From: Gillisella vitis
GTDB lineage: Bacteria; Pseudomonadota; Alphaproteobacteria; Rhizobiales; Rhizobiaceae
DNA: 64,000 nt
Assembly (NCBI GenBank): GCA_009744235.1
Contig: WPHV01000002.1
Location: 310,001-374,000 of the forward strand
Direction: 5' to 3'
Shown here: positions 21,584 through 29,487 of the stretch, piece after piece
Layout of the letters: every line of letters starts with the position of its first letter
Position numbering within the stretch: position 1 is the stretch's first letter
The notes under the pieces: model-generated
Told to the model about the DNA's origin: nothing
Seen by the model: only the letters and a program-made list of their open reading frames with translations
Database searches by the model: none
Made by a program: the position numbers and the translations under genes

Positions 21584-22432
21584 TCATGCAACGGCCTTCA
21601 GCGAGGTGCCATAGGTCACGCCCTTTTCCTTCAACCAGCGGCGATAGGCGATGGAGGTGGCGTCAGCCCGGGTGGGGATTTCCGAGCGTGGCTCCATCGG
21701 CAGGAGAACCGGGCGCTGGTTTTCAAGGATGATCCGGTCTTGCAGGAAAATCAGCTGCTGGAACTGGATCAGCGAGGCGGTGGTCGATTGATCGTCGATC
21801 AGATACATGATCGGATGGGCGCGGCAGCGATCCGGGTCCAGGGGTTGGACGAACAGGCAGATCACATCCCACCGTGTGTCTGAATTCGGACAGGTCTTGT
21901 AGAGCAGCGTCGTGAAGGGTGTCATCACCCGGTAGATATAGTGGGTCATCAATCCGTCCGTGGCGGAAAGGGCGGCTTGCGGCTGGAAGAATTGGCAATT
22001 GGTCGCCCAGACCTCATCGACATCGCGGCGGATTTCGACATTATAGTGCTCGACTTCCGTATGCGGTTCGGAGCCGAGAATATCGGTATGGACGAAGGGA
22101 AAATGCGCCATGTCGAGAAAGTTTTCGACGATCCGCAGGCCCGATGCCTTCACGGTGACCGCACCGCAAGGCACGATGCGGCGATCCGGCTCATCGGCTT
22201 CCTCAATGGGGAAAATCTCCTTGTCCGGGCTGCCGAGCGTCGTCCAGATATAGCCGTAGCGCCGCCGGATTGGCAGATTGTTTTCCTGCGCTTTCACGGT
22301 AACGTCACCGTCCTCGGTGCGGGTCACGGCGAGATCAATGCCCAGCAGCCGGTTTGCGGATAGACCATAGGGAATAAGCGCTTCGGTATCGATGGGATAC
22401 CATTGATCGAGGCTTGTTTTGTCGATTGCCAT
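21584..22432 (-). CDS. Rieske-oxygenase catalytic subunit lacking the Rieske cluster (NdmC-like), copy 1
   Basis: A 282-residue protein with the catalytic domain of Rieske non-heme iron oxygenases. Bridging Asp107, iron ligands His110 and His115 (NFLDMAHFPFVHTD) and the likely third ligand Asp232 (FLQDRIILENQRP) are present. The N-terminal region keeps strands of the Rieske fold (LDQWYPI, YGYIWTTLG), but both cluster-binding loops (CxH and CxxH) are gone. It therefore cannot carry its own [2Fe-2S] centre and needs electrons from a separate Rieske protein, such as 27972-28664. Start at ATG 22432 with AGGAG upstream. A paralogue sits at 36471-37337. Likely a methyl-purine N-demethylase or purine hydroxylase; substrate unproven. 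Confidence 0.85.
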   Translation of the reverse strand: MAIDKTSLDQWYPIDTEALIPYGLSANRLLGIDLAVTRTEDGDVTVKAQENNLPIRRRYGYIWTTLGSPDKEIFPIEEADEPDRRIVPCGAVTVKASGLRIVENFLDMAHFPFVHTDILGSEPHTEVEHYNVEIRRDVDEVWATNCQFFQPQAALSATDGLMTHYIYRVMTPFTTLLYKTCPNSDTRWDVICLFVQPLDPDRCRAHPIMYLIDDQSTTASLIQFQQLIFLQDRIILENQRPVLLPMEPRSEIPTRADATSIAYRRWLKEKGVTYGTSLKAVA

Positions 22433-22458
22433 CACTGGGTTTCTCCTGCCATTCGCGT

Positions 22459-23394
22459 TCAACGAAGGCTGCGGTAATAGGGCAGGCCAAGGGCGGCTGG
22501 TGCCGCCATCAACCGGCGCATGCGCTGCCAGGCGATCACAGGCACGATAATGAAGGCGATGGTTCCGGCATAGGGCAGCATGGATAGAAAGGCCGGAGCA
22601 ATCGGCCAGCCGCGCGCCTGTCCGACGAAACCGAGTGCGGTGATGAAGCCGAATAACAGGCCGGACAGAGCCGCCGGAATAGGCCGGTAGCCCGCAAAAA
22701 TCACCAGCGCCACCGCGATCCAGCCGCGCCCGGCCACCACGCCATCCGACCAGGATGGCACGAAGGCCAGAACCAGATAGGCACCTGCGCCTGAAGCAAG
22801 CGCCGCGCCCGCGCAGACATAGCCAAAGCGGATGCGGTGGACCGGAATGCCCGCCGCATCGGCTGCCGCCGGATTTTCGCCAACGGCGCGCATATTGAGC
22901 CCGTGGCGGGTGCGAAACATCAGAAAGGACAGGCCCAGCGGCAGGATGATGTAGATCAGATAGACGAGAATATTCTGGCTGAAAAAGGCCGGTCCGAGGA
23001 TGGGGATTTCTGAGAGGATCGGCATCTTGACGCCGTGGAATGTTGCCGGGACCGGCATGCCGGAATAGGATTTACCAATCGTCTGGGCAAGGCCGGTGCC
23101 GATCAAGGTCAATGCCAGCCCGCAGAGCACCTGATTGGCCCTGATCGTCACAGTCGCTACCGCAAACACCACACCAAACAAGGCACCGACGGCGAGCGCC
23201 GCCAAAAAGCCGAGGATGGGCGATGGAAAGGCGGTGACGGTGGCAACAGCGGTGATTGCTCCCATGGCGATCAGCCCTTCGACGCCGAGATTGACGACGC
23301 CGACCCGCTCGGCCAGCACTTCGCCCATGGCCGCCAGCGCCAAGACGCCGCCAGCCAGAAAGGCGGTGGTCAGAAGTCCGGTCAACAGTTCCAT
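22459..23394 (-). CDS. ABC transporter permease, nucleoside/purine type (NupQ/YufQ-like)
   Basis: About 311 residues with eight or more hydrophobic segments, starting MELLTGLLTTAFLAGGVLAL, and the family stretch ERVGVVNLGVEGLIAMGA followed later by RTRHGLNMRAVGENPAAADA, typical of the second permease in BMP-family (basic membrane protein) importers. ATG 23394 is chosen because AAAGGA precedes it and hydrophobic sequence starts immediately; the reading frame upstream encodes an unlikely arginine/histidine-rich stretch overlapping the next gene. Together with the other permease, ATPase and BMP protein it should import nucleosides or modified purines. Confidence 0.9.
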   Translation of the reverse strand: MELLTGLLTTAFLAGGVLALAAMGEVLAERVGVVNLGVEGLIAMGAITAVATVTAFPSPILGFLAALAVGALFGVVFAVATVTIRANQVLCGLALTLIGTGLAQTIGKSYSGMPVPATFHGVKMPILSEIPILGPAFFSQNILVYLIYIILPLGLSFLMFRTRHGLNMRAVGENPAAADAAGIPVHRIRFGYVCAGAALASGAGAYLVLAFVPSWSDGVVAGRGWIAVALVIFAGYRPIPAALSGLLFGFITALGFVGQARGWPIAPAFLSMLPYAGTIAFIIVPVIAWQRMRRLMAAPAALGLPYYRSLR

Positions 23395-23405
23395 CGCGGG
23401 TCCTT

Positions 23406-24452
23406 TCAGCTCTTGTCGCGGACGATGCGGTAATGGGAAATCTCGTCGCCGATGGCCGTCAGGAAGAGGATGAGGCCGGTGATTGCCAGTACGGTCGAGG
23501 TTGTCAGCCCCTGCGTTTGCAGGATGATGCCCGAATTGAGGATGAAGGCCATCAGCGCGCCCGCAAGGATAACCCCGATACAAGAACCCCGCGCCAGCAC
23601 CGCGACCATGATACCGAGATAGCCATAATTGTTGGATATACCGCCTTGGAGGCGATGCACCGTTCCTGTCACTTCCAACATGCCCGCCAGACCGGCAATT
23701 GCCCCCGATAGCAGCATGACGGTGATCAGATGACGGCGGGCGGCAATGCCCGCATAGTTTCCGGCCTGCGGATTGGAGCCGATCAACCGCACCTCATAGC
23801 CCCAGCGGGTAAAGGCCAGCAGCGCCGCCATGGCCAGCGCGAGAAGCACTGCAATTGGCAGGCCCCAATGCACAAGACCCCAGAATTCCGGCATTTCGGC
23901 CTTGATGCGCGGAGTGGCCGAGTTGGCGACGCCGCCGCGTTCGCGCCAGGCATCCGTCGAGACATAATAGACCATCAGGATAGCGACGAAATTCAGCAGC
24001 AGCGTGGTGATCAGCTCGTTGACATTGGCATAGGCACGGGCAAGGGCCGGAATGAGGATCCAGACGCTACCGCCAACCGCTCCAGCGAAAAACATTGCCA
24101 CCAGGCTCCAGCCTTCCGGCAGCGGCACAAAAAGGCCAACGGCACTGGCGGCGAAGGCGCCTGCGTAAAACTGCCCCTCCGCACCGATATTCCAGGCACC
24201 GATCTGTTGCGCGACCGTGACGGAAAGGCCAGTCAGGATCAGCGGGATAACCAGAAGGCCAAGATCCTCCAGACCGAAACTGGAGCCGAGCGAGGACGAA
24301 ACCACTTGAATGCCAAGGTCAAGCGGGCTTTTGCCCGCGATAGCCAGAATGACGCCTGCGATCAGCAGCGCCAGCGCAATGGCCGCCACTCGTGCGCCAA
24401 GGGCAGCAGCTGGCGTGGCTGAAGGGAAGCGTTGCAGGCGAAGACTAGCCAT
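23406..24452 (-). CDS. ABC transporter permease, nucleoside/purine type (NupP/YufP-like)
   Basis: A 348-residue polytopic membrane protein. GLSVTVAQQIGAWNIGAEGQ and TRWGYEVRLIGSNPQAGNYA are family-typical segments of the first permease in BMP-type importers. It overlaps the ATPase gene by eight bases and is eleven bases before the second permease, so the operon is tightly packed. Length is normal for the family. Confidence 0.9.
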   Translation of the reverse strand: MASLRLQRFPSATPAAALGARVAAIALALLIAGVILAIAGKSPLDLGIQVVSSSLGSSFGLEDLGLLVIPLILTGLSVTVAQQIGAWNIGAEGQFYAGAFAASAVGLFVPLPEGWSLVAMFFAGAVGGSVWILIPALARAYANVNELITTLLLNFVAILMVYYVSTDAWRERGGVANSATPRIKAEMPEFWGLVHWGLPIAVLLALAMAALLAFTRWGYEVRLIGSNPQAGNYAGIAARRHLITVMLLSGAIAGLAGMLEVTGTVHRLQGGISNNYGYLGIMVAVLARGSCIGVILAGALMAFILNSGIILQTQGLTTSTVLAITGLILFLTAIGDEISHYRIVRDKS

Positions 24453-26082
24453 GCTGCGTGCCTCCTGCCAACTGACCCGGCTGAAGCTGTCGCCCGCCCA
24501 TCATCAGGCCGATCTGCTCGATATCGGTGCTGTCATTGTCGACGATGCCCATGATCCGCCCCTCATAGAGCACGGCGATGCGGTCGGAGAGGTTCAGCAA
24601 TTCTTCAAGCTCCTCCGAGATCAGCAGGATACCGGCGCCTGCATTGCGCAGGTCAACGATATAGCGCAGCATGGTATTGATCGCCCCGACATCCAGCCCC
24701 CGGCTTGGATAGGCGGCGACCAGGATTTTCGTGGCGATCCGCATCTCACGCCGCGCCACCAGCCTTTGCTGGTTGCCACCCGACAGATTGCGGATCGGCA
24801 TGGCGAAATCCGGGATGCTGACCTCTGCGACGCTGGCAATGCTGCGGGCCAGCGCCTTGGCGGCGGAGGGACGAAACAGTCCGCCAACAGTGACCGGCGG
24901 TTTGCCATATTCGCGCATCACGGCATTGGCTGTAATGGAGAGCCCCGGTGCCAAGCCGCTTTGTAGCCGGTCTTCCGGGATATGGCCGATGCCGCGCCGC
25001 ACGAAATCGGCGGCATTCGCGTGGCCAACCGCTTCGCCGTCGATCTCGATGGTGCCGGAGGCGATGGGCCGCGTGCCGGTCAGCACTTGCGACAGTTCAC
25101 GCTGGCCATTGCCTGCTACCCCGGCAATTCCAAGGATTTCGCCAGCACGCAGATCAAGGGAAATATCGTGCAAGGCCTGACGTCCGCTATCGTCCAGCGC
25201 CGTCACTGTGCTTACCCGCATGACAGGAGCAGACGATAGCGCGGCGGCATCTTGCGGACGGCCCCGCATATCGGCCAGCACGATATCACGCCCGACCATT
25301 AGCCGAGCCAGCTTGGCCGGGCTGCAATCGGCGGAAAGCTCGGTGCCGACCTTTTGCCCGCCGCGCAGGATCGTCACCCGGTCGGAAATTTCCAGCACTT
25401 CATCGAGCTTATGGGAGATGAAGATCACCGCATTGCCGGTGGAGGCGAAATCGCGCAAGGCCTTGAACAGTTCACGCGCCTCAAGCGGGGTCAGTACGGC
25501 GGTCGGCTCATCAAGGATCAGTACGCGGGCCTTGCGGGCGAGAACCCGCAGGATCTCCACCCGCTGCTGTTCGCCTGTCGAAAGCTCTGTTATCCGCGCC
25601 GAAGGCTTGACCTGAAGATTGAACCTGGCCGCAAGCTCTGCGGTGCGTTCCTCCAGGACTGGGGCTGAGGCGCGGCGCGGCGTCTCGCTCCAGCCGAGAT
25701 GAATGTTTTCCGCCACGGTAAAGGCATTCACCAGCTTGAAATGCTGATGGATCATGCCAATTCCGGCGGCAATTGCCTGTTGTGGTCCGGTAAATTGCCT
25801 TGCATAGCCGTCGATGATGATCTCGCCCGCATCCGGCTGGTAAATGCCGGTCAGGATATTCATCAGCGTCGATTTGCCCGCGCCATTTTCCCCCAGTAGC
25901 GCGTGGATTTCACCGGGCATAACTTCAAGATCGACATCGCGATTGGCGATGACGCCGGGGAAATATTTGGCAATGCCTTTTAACTGGACGAGAGGGGCTG
26001 CCCCCGTCGGCACTGTATATTTCGCAGGATGTTCATTCATTCTCGGCACACCGGCATGAGAGGCTGCGAAGGGCCGGGCCAT
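24445..26082 (-). CDS. ABC transporter ATP-binding protein, double-cassette (BMP-type importer)
   Basis: A 545-residue ATPase with two nucleotide-binding domains. The first has Walker A GENGAGKST, signature LSTGEQQRVEIL and LILDEPTAVL; the second has the degenerate GVAGNGQREL and signature NLSGGNQQRLVARR, as in nucleoside (NupO/YufO) and ribose-type ATPases. The ATG at 26082 has AGAGAGG seven bases upstream; an internal ATG at 26040 is an alternative. It energises the two permeases downstream. Confidence 0.93.
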   Translation of the reverse strand: MARPFAASHAGVPRMNEHPAKYTVPTGAAPLVQLKGIAKYFPGVIANRDVDLEVMPGEIHALLGENGAGKSTLMNILTGIYQPDAGEIIIDGYARQFTGPQQAIAAGIGMIHQHFKLVNAFTVAENIHLGWSETPRRASAPVLEERTAELAARFNLQVKPSARITELSTGEQQRVEILRVLARKARVLILDEPTAVLTPLEARELFKALRDFASTGNAVIFISHKLDEVLEISDRVTILRGGQKVGTELSADCSPAKLARLMVGRDIVLADMRGRPQDAAALSSAPVMRVSTVTALDDSGRQALHDISLDLRAGEILGIAGVAGNGQRELSQVLTGTRPIASGTIEIDGEAVGHANAADFVRRGIGHIPEDRLQSGLAPGLSITANAVMREYGKPPVTVGGLFRPSAAKALARSIASVAEVSIPDFAMPIRNLSGGNQQRLVARREMRIATKILVAAYPSRGLDVGAINTMLRYIVDLRNAGAGILLISEELEELLNLSDRIAVLYEGRIMGIVDNDSTDIEQIGLMMGGRQLQPGQLAGGTQHG

Positions 26083-26111
26083 CGCCCGACCTCTCTATTT
26101 CGTCGGGTGCT

Positions 26112-27224
26112 TTAAAGCCCCGTGACGCCTTCCACCGACCAATCCCAATTATAAAGCTCAAGTTCGGTCATCTTCTGGCCCTTTGCCACCCGCACGGCAC
26201 CCTTCGCATCCTTCAATTCGCCGACAAACGGCGACCAGCCGCCGAGGATTTTCGTGCGCACGTCATCCGCCGCCTTGCCGACTTCGGCGGGAACCTTGGC
26301 GCCCCAGGCATCGCGGTCAACGCCAGCGCCCATCGCGAAGATGCTTTCCGAAGGCGACCATTCGCCTGCCAGCCGCTTGCGCACCTGATCGATATAGAAC
26401 TCCTTGAAGTCAATAATGATCGAGGACACATAGGAATTGGGGCCATAGCGGCGGATGTCGGTGTTCCACATCGCAGCCCAGACGCCGCGTTTTTCAGCAA
26501 CCTGGAGATAGGCGGCCTCATCCATGATGCCGAACAGGAAATCACAGCCATTGTCGATCAGCGCGGTGCCAGCCTGGGCGGCGGCCTGCGGATCGAACCA
26601 CGAATTGATGGTGATGGTCTGGCAGGTGGCATTGGGGTTGACGGTGCGTGCGCCCATCAGGAAGGCATTGGTCGAGGCATAGACCGAAGCAACCGGGAAG
26701 GAGGCGACGTAACCGAGCTTGCCGGTTTTCGACAAATGCCCGGCGGCGACGCCGACCACATAGGTCGGATACCAATGGGCCATGTAGTACCAGCCGAGAT
26801 TGTCCATCGTCACATGGCCATTGCATTCCATGAAGGCGGTGTCCTTGGCGCGGCGCACCACGTCATGCAGGAAGTCGCCTGTCGAGGACGTGTCGAAGAT
26901 CATATTCGCGCCTTCCGACACGAATTGCCGATAGGTGCGGGTGGCATCCGCTGAATAGGGGACGTTCTCGACCTCGAGGATCTTCTTCAGCTTGGGGAAT
27001 TTTTCCTTGACGGCGAGAACACCCTGATGGTGCGACCAGGTCCAGCCTTCATCCGTCACCGGGCCGACATGGCCGAAGCCAATCACGGCATTCTCTTCCT
27101 TTATAGCAGGCAAGGCACTTGCGGCTGCGGCGGTGCGCAACATGCCGGGAAGCGCCAGCGAGGCGCTGCCGGCTGCCGCCATGTTGAGAAAACCGCGACG
27201 GGAAAGGCTGCGCAGGTCGATCAT
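26112..27224 (-). CDS. BMP-family substrate-binding protein with Tat-type signal
   Basis: About 370 residues of the PnrA/BmpA (basic membrane protein) family, with NAVIGFGHVGPVTDEGWTW, EGANMIFDTSSTGDFLHDVV and AAGHLSKTGKLGYVASFPV. The N-terminus holds SRRGFLNMAAAG, a twin-arginine motif, so export folded via Tat is likely. GGGGG precedes the ATG at 27224; an ATG twelve bases earlier is in frame. PnrA relatives bind purine nucleosides; here the operon also has guanine deaminase and a Rieske-less oxygenase subunit, consistent with import of a purine derivative. First gene of the leftward operon. Confidence 0.92.
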   Translation of the reverse strand: MIDLRSLSRRGFLNMAAAGSASLALPGMLRTAAAASALPAIKEENAVIGFGHVGPVTDEGWTWSHHQGVLAVKEKFPKLKKILEVENVPYSADATRTYRQFVSEGANMIFDTSSTGDFLHDVVRRAKDTAFMECNGHVTMDNLGWYYMAHWYPTYVVGVAAGHLSKTGKLGYVASFPVASVYASTNAFLMGARTVNPNATCQTITINSWFDPQAAAQAGTALIDNGCDFLFGIMDEAAYLQVAEKRGVWAAMWNTDIRRYGPNSYVSSIIIDFKEFYIDQVRKRLAGEWSPSESIFAMGAGVDRDAWGAKVPAEVGKAADDVRTKILGGWSPFVGELKDAKGAVRVAKGQKMTELELYNWDWSVEGVTGL

Positions 27225-27685
27225 TGGAACCCCCATATGTTTTTGTTGAACTGGTTTTGTCGAACTGTACCGGTTGGAAAGCGGCGATCCGCATCCACCT
27301 GCCGCCCTTTCTGACGCAACAACCGTGCCAGATGGTGACGTTCAACGGCCGATGCTTCAGCATCGACATTGGTAGGACGACGTCATACACGCTGGGTTGT
27401 TCACCGCGCTGATGTTCACCCCATTCCAATCGGCTTTGACCTTTTCAAAACACTGGTGTTCCGCATAGTCGAAAAAAATCGATCAAGACGATGCGTGAAA
27501 GGTAACATCTAGGCTGAAGAAAATGCTTGTAAGCCTGCTTCTCCTAACGTTAGACTGAATAAAAATCAGGCATGCACAAGATTTAATCTTATGCGTTTGA
27601 AACGGTCAATCGGAGACGAAATAGTGCGCAGGATTGAGCCTGAGGTTGAGCCGAAAAATGATGTACCAGCAATGGTGGATCTGTG
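27225..27685. promoter_or_regulatory. Divergent control region of the purine-type cluster
   Basis: This 461-base gap separates the leftward importer operon from the rightward Rieske operon, and no gene is supported. Two perfect dyads lie nearer the rightward start: CTAACGTTAG at 27544-27553 and AAGATTTAATCTT at 27578-27590. They are candidate regulator sites, for instance for the LysR protein encoded at 31293-32243. I could not identify a confident -35/-10 pair. Confidence 0.45.
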
Positions 27686-27919
27686 ATGAGCCTGACGGTC
27701 AATCTGGTGTTCGAGGGAGATTTCAACTGCCAAAGCTTCCTCAGTTTTGCCCGCCATCGCGCTGGCAGGCTCGACATTGGCATTGATGTCGAGGCTTGCA
27801 GCGAAAGCCGGGTTGCGGTTTGCGTCATCGGGCAGGAGGCCTTGGTTGATATGTTTGAAATGGCCTGTAGCCTTGGCCCGACTGACTGCATCGTGCGGGA
27901 TGTCCGGCGGCTTTCGTGA
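27686..27919 (+). CDS. Small acylphosphatase-like protein lacking the catalytic Arg
   Basis: A 77-residue protein with normal codon use for this genome. The C-terminal half, AVCVIGQEALVDMFEMACSL then GPTDCIVRDVRRL, follows the acylphosphatase pattern (G-xx-ALxxFxxxxxxGPxxAxVxxV), and the N-terminal strand LTVNLVFEGDFNCQSFLSF aligns with the phosphate loop region. However, the loop Arg (GFR in active enzymes) is replaced by Leu and the conserved Asn is not visible, so it is probably not an active phosphatase. It sits 52 bases before the Rieske gene on the same strand, suggesting a helper or subunit role. The fold assignment is by eye and needs confirmation. Confidence 0.6.
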   Translation: MSLTVNLVFEGDFNCQSFLSFARHRAGRLDIGIDVEACSESRVAVCVIGQEALVDMFEMACSLGPTDCIVRDVRRLS

Positions 27920-27971
27920 TGGCACAGGTTTGAGAGTGCGAGACAGGCAGTTTTTGAAAGGTGAAGGGGTC

Positions 27972-28664
27972 ATGAGCATTGAAACAGCATGGGTGCCGGT
28001 GGCGCTGTCTTCGTCTATCGAGCCTGGAACCTCGGCTGGTGCTGTCGTTGATGGTGCGGAGATCGTCGTCTGGCGCGATGCCAAGGGGGCCGCGCATGTC
28101 TGGGAAGACCGCTGTCCGCATCGCGGTATGCGGATGAGCTTTGGCTTCGTGCGGGGTGACCATATTGCCTGTCTCTACCACGGATGGTCCTACGATACGG
28201 CGGGACAATGCACCCATATCCCGGCCCATCCCGATCTGGATGTGCCAAAGACCATCCGGGTGACGACCTATGCCGCCGAGGAGCGCAGTGGTGTGATCTG
28301 GGCAGCGCTTGCCGATCGTGCCGACGTGGCCAGCATCCCGGATCTTGGAGTGGGCTTGAGTGTGCGCAGCCTTTATGCGGATTGTACCGTGCAACAGGCG
28401 ATGAATGTCCTGAAGGAAGCGCAACTCCCCACCACAGAGGGAATTTTGCCCGCAAATTTTGAAGTTCTCTCCGCCAATGCCTGGCGGCTTGAGGCTGGCG
28501 ATCTGCGTGTCGCCGTAGCGGTTCAGGCGGTCTCCGCCGGAAGGCTTGCCCTCCATCTTGTGACCGACACAGGATCGGCGGCATTGAGGCCGACGCTTGC
28601 CCGTTGGGCGGAGGCTTTGCGCCTGACACTTGAGGCACCCTCCGCCTTGGCGCAGGTGGCCTGA
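27972..28664 (+). CDS. Stand-alone Rieske [2Fe-2S] protein
   Basis: A 230-residue protein. The cluster ligands are Cys48-Pro-His50 and Cys67-x2-His70 (EDRCPHRGMRMSFG, then HIACLYHGWSYD), a perfect Rieske oxygenase-type site. After about residue 115 there is no helix-grip catalytic domain: the DxxHxxxxH iron motif is absent, and a short tail of about 110 residues replaces it. No FMN, NADH or plant-type ferredoxin domain is fused. GAAGGGG precedes the ATG at 27972; the frame is open further upstream but that part overlaps the small acylphosphatase-like gene. It likely passes electrons to the Rieske-less catalytic subunits at 21584-22432 and 36471-37337. Coupled to the GST-like gene by a one-base overlap. 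Confidence 0.9.
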   Translation: MSIETAWVPVALSSSIEPGTSAGAVVDGAEIVVWRDAKGAAHVWEDRCPHRGMRMSFGFVRGDHIACLYHGWSYDTAGQCTHIPAHPDLDVPKTIRVTTYAAEERSGVIWAALADRADVASIPDLGVGLSVRSLYADCTVQQAMNVLKEAQLPTTEGILPANFEVLSANAWRLEAGDLRVAVAVQAVSAGRLALHLVTDTGSAALRPTLARWAEALRLTLEAPSALAQVA

Positions 28665-29296
28665 TGTCTGCGATCACGCTTTACAATTACGATCTGGACG
28701 AAAACTGCTACCGGGTGCGGCTGCTGCTGTCCTGTCTTGGGATGGCCTATGAAACCCTTGCTATCGATATGGTGCCGGGCCGGGAGGAACAGACCCCGGC
28801 GATGCTGGCGCTCAATCCGCTGGGGGAGCTTCCGGTGCTGAAGGATGGCGAGCAGGTGATTTACGGCACGCAGGCCATTCTTGCCCATCTGGCCAGGGCC
28901 TATGATCCCTCCGGCACATGGCTGCCACTCGATCCAGCCATCTTTGGCGGCGTCATGCAATGGACGTTGTTTTCAGCATCGCCGCTTGGCTGTGCTGTCA
29001 CGGCCCGGCGGGTGGCGCTGTTTGGTGGTCCGGGCGATGTTGAGGCGTTAAAAGCATCATCCCGCGCCGCCTTCCGGGTCATGGACGACCACATGACGCT
29101 GCACCAATTCGATGGCTGCGAATGGTTTGCCGGGGCAGGCCCGACCATTGCCGATCTCGCCCTGTTTCCAAGCTTTGCCCTCAGCCGCGACTACGGCATC
29201 GATCACGATGAATTTCCAGCGCTGCGGCGGTGGATAAGGCGGTTTCGCAGCATCCCCGGTTTCCGGACTATGCCGGGCATACCTGATTACCACTGA
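28664..29296 (+). CDS. Glutathione S-transferase-like protein (NdmE-like)
   Basis: A 210-residue GST-fold protein with an N-terminal thioredoxin-like domain (TLYNYDLDENCYRVRLLLSC, then NPLGELPVLKDGEQVIYGTQ) and an all-helical C-terminal domain with TIADLALFPSF. The start ATG shares its A with the TGA of the Rieske gene, so the two are translationally coupled. A GST-like protein is known as the structural partner NdmE in the NdmCDE methylxanthine demethylase complex; that precedent and the tight coupling suggest a scaffold function here rather than glutathione conjugation. Confidence 0.88.
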   Translation: MSAITLYNYDLDENCYRVRLLLSCLGMAYETLAIDMVPGREEQTPAMLALNPLGELPVLKDGEQVIYGTQAILAHLARAYDPSGTWLPLDPAIFGGVMQWTLFSASPLGCAVTARRVALFGGPGDVEALKASSRAAFRVMDDHMTLHQFDGCEWFAGAGPTIADLALFPSFALSRDYGIDHDEFPALRRWIRRFRSIPGFRTMPGIPDYH

Positions 29297-29329
29297 CAGT
29301 CTATCCAATAGTCGCCGCTGGCCGTCTGC

Positions 29330-29403
29330 AAATGGCAATTTCTCCGCTTCCGGTACTCACGTACGTTAAGTACGCTCCGTTCCGGTTCTCGAAATTACCA
29401 TTT
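29330..29403. repeat. Structured intergenic element with inverted and direct repeats
   Basis: AAATGGCAATTTC at 29330-29342 and GAAATTACCATTT at 29391-29403 form a 13-base inverted repeat with one mismatch. Inside are two imperfect direct repeats, CTCCGCTTCCGGTACTC and CTCCGTTCCGGTTCTC, and an inner stem CGTAC-GTTAA-GTACG. It lies between the GST-like and adenine deaminase genes. It could be a dispersed repeat or an RNA structure that sets relative expression; no T run follows. Confidence 0.5.
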
Positions 29404-29487
29404 TCGCCAGGCCAGCAGCAATTCTTGAACAGACTGTGACGGCAGGACGCACGCCGGATCTCACCATTCTGTCCATCAGAGGAGTTC

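Noticed and set aside
27747..27971. A longer Rieske protein starting at 27747
   Set aside because: The extra 75 residues overlap the acylphosphatase-like gene in another frame; the ATG at 27972 has a good ribosome site and starts at the domain.
27566..28084. A 172-codon leftward gene between the two purine arms
   Set aside because: It overlaps the acylphosphatase-like and Rieske genes in antisense and shows no domain or ribosome site.
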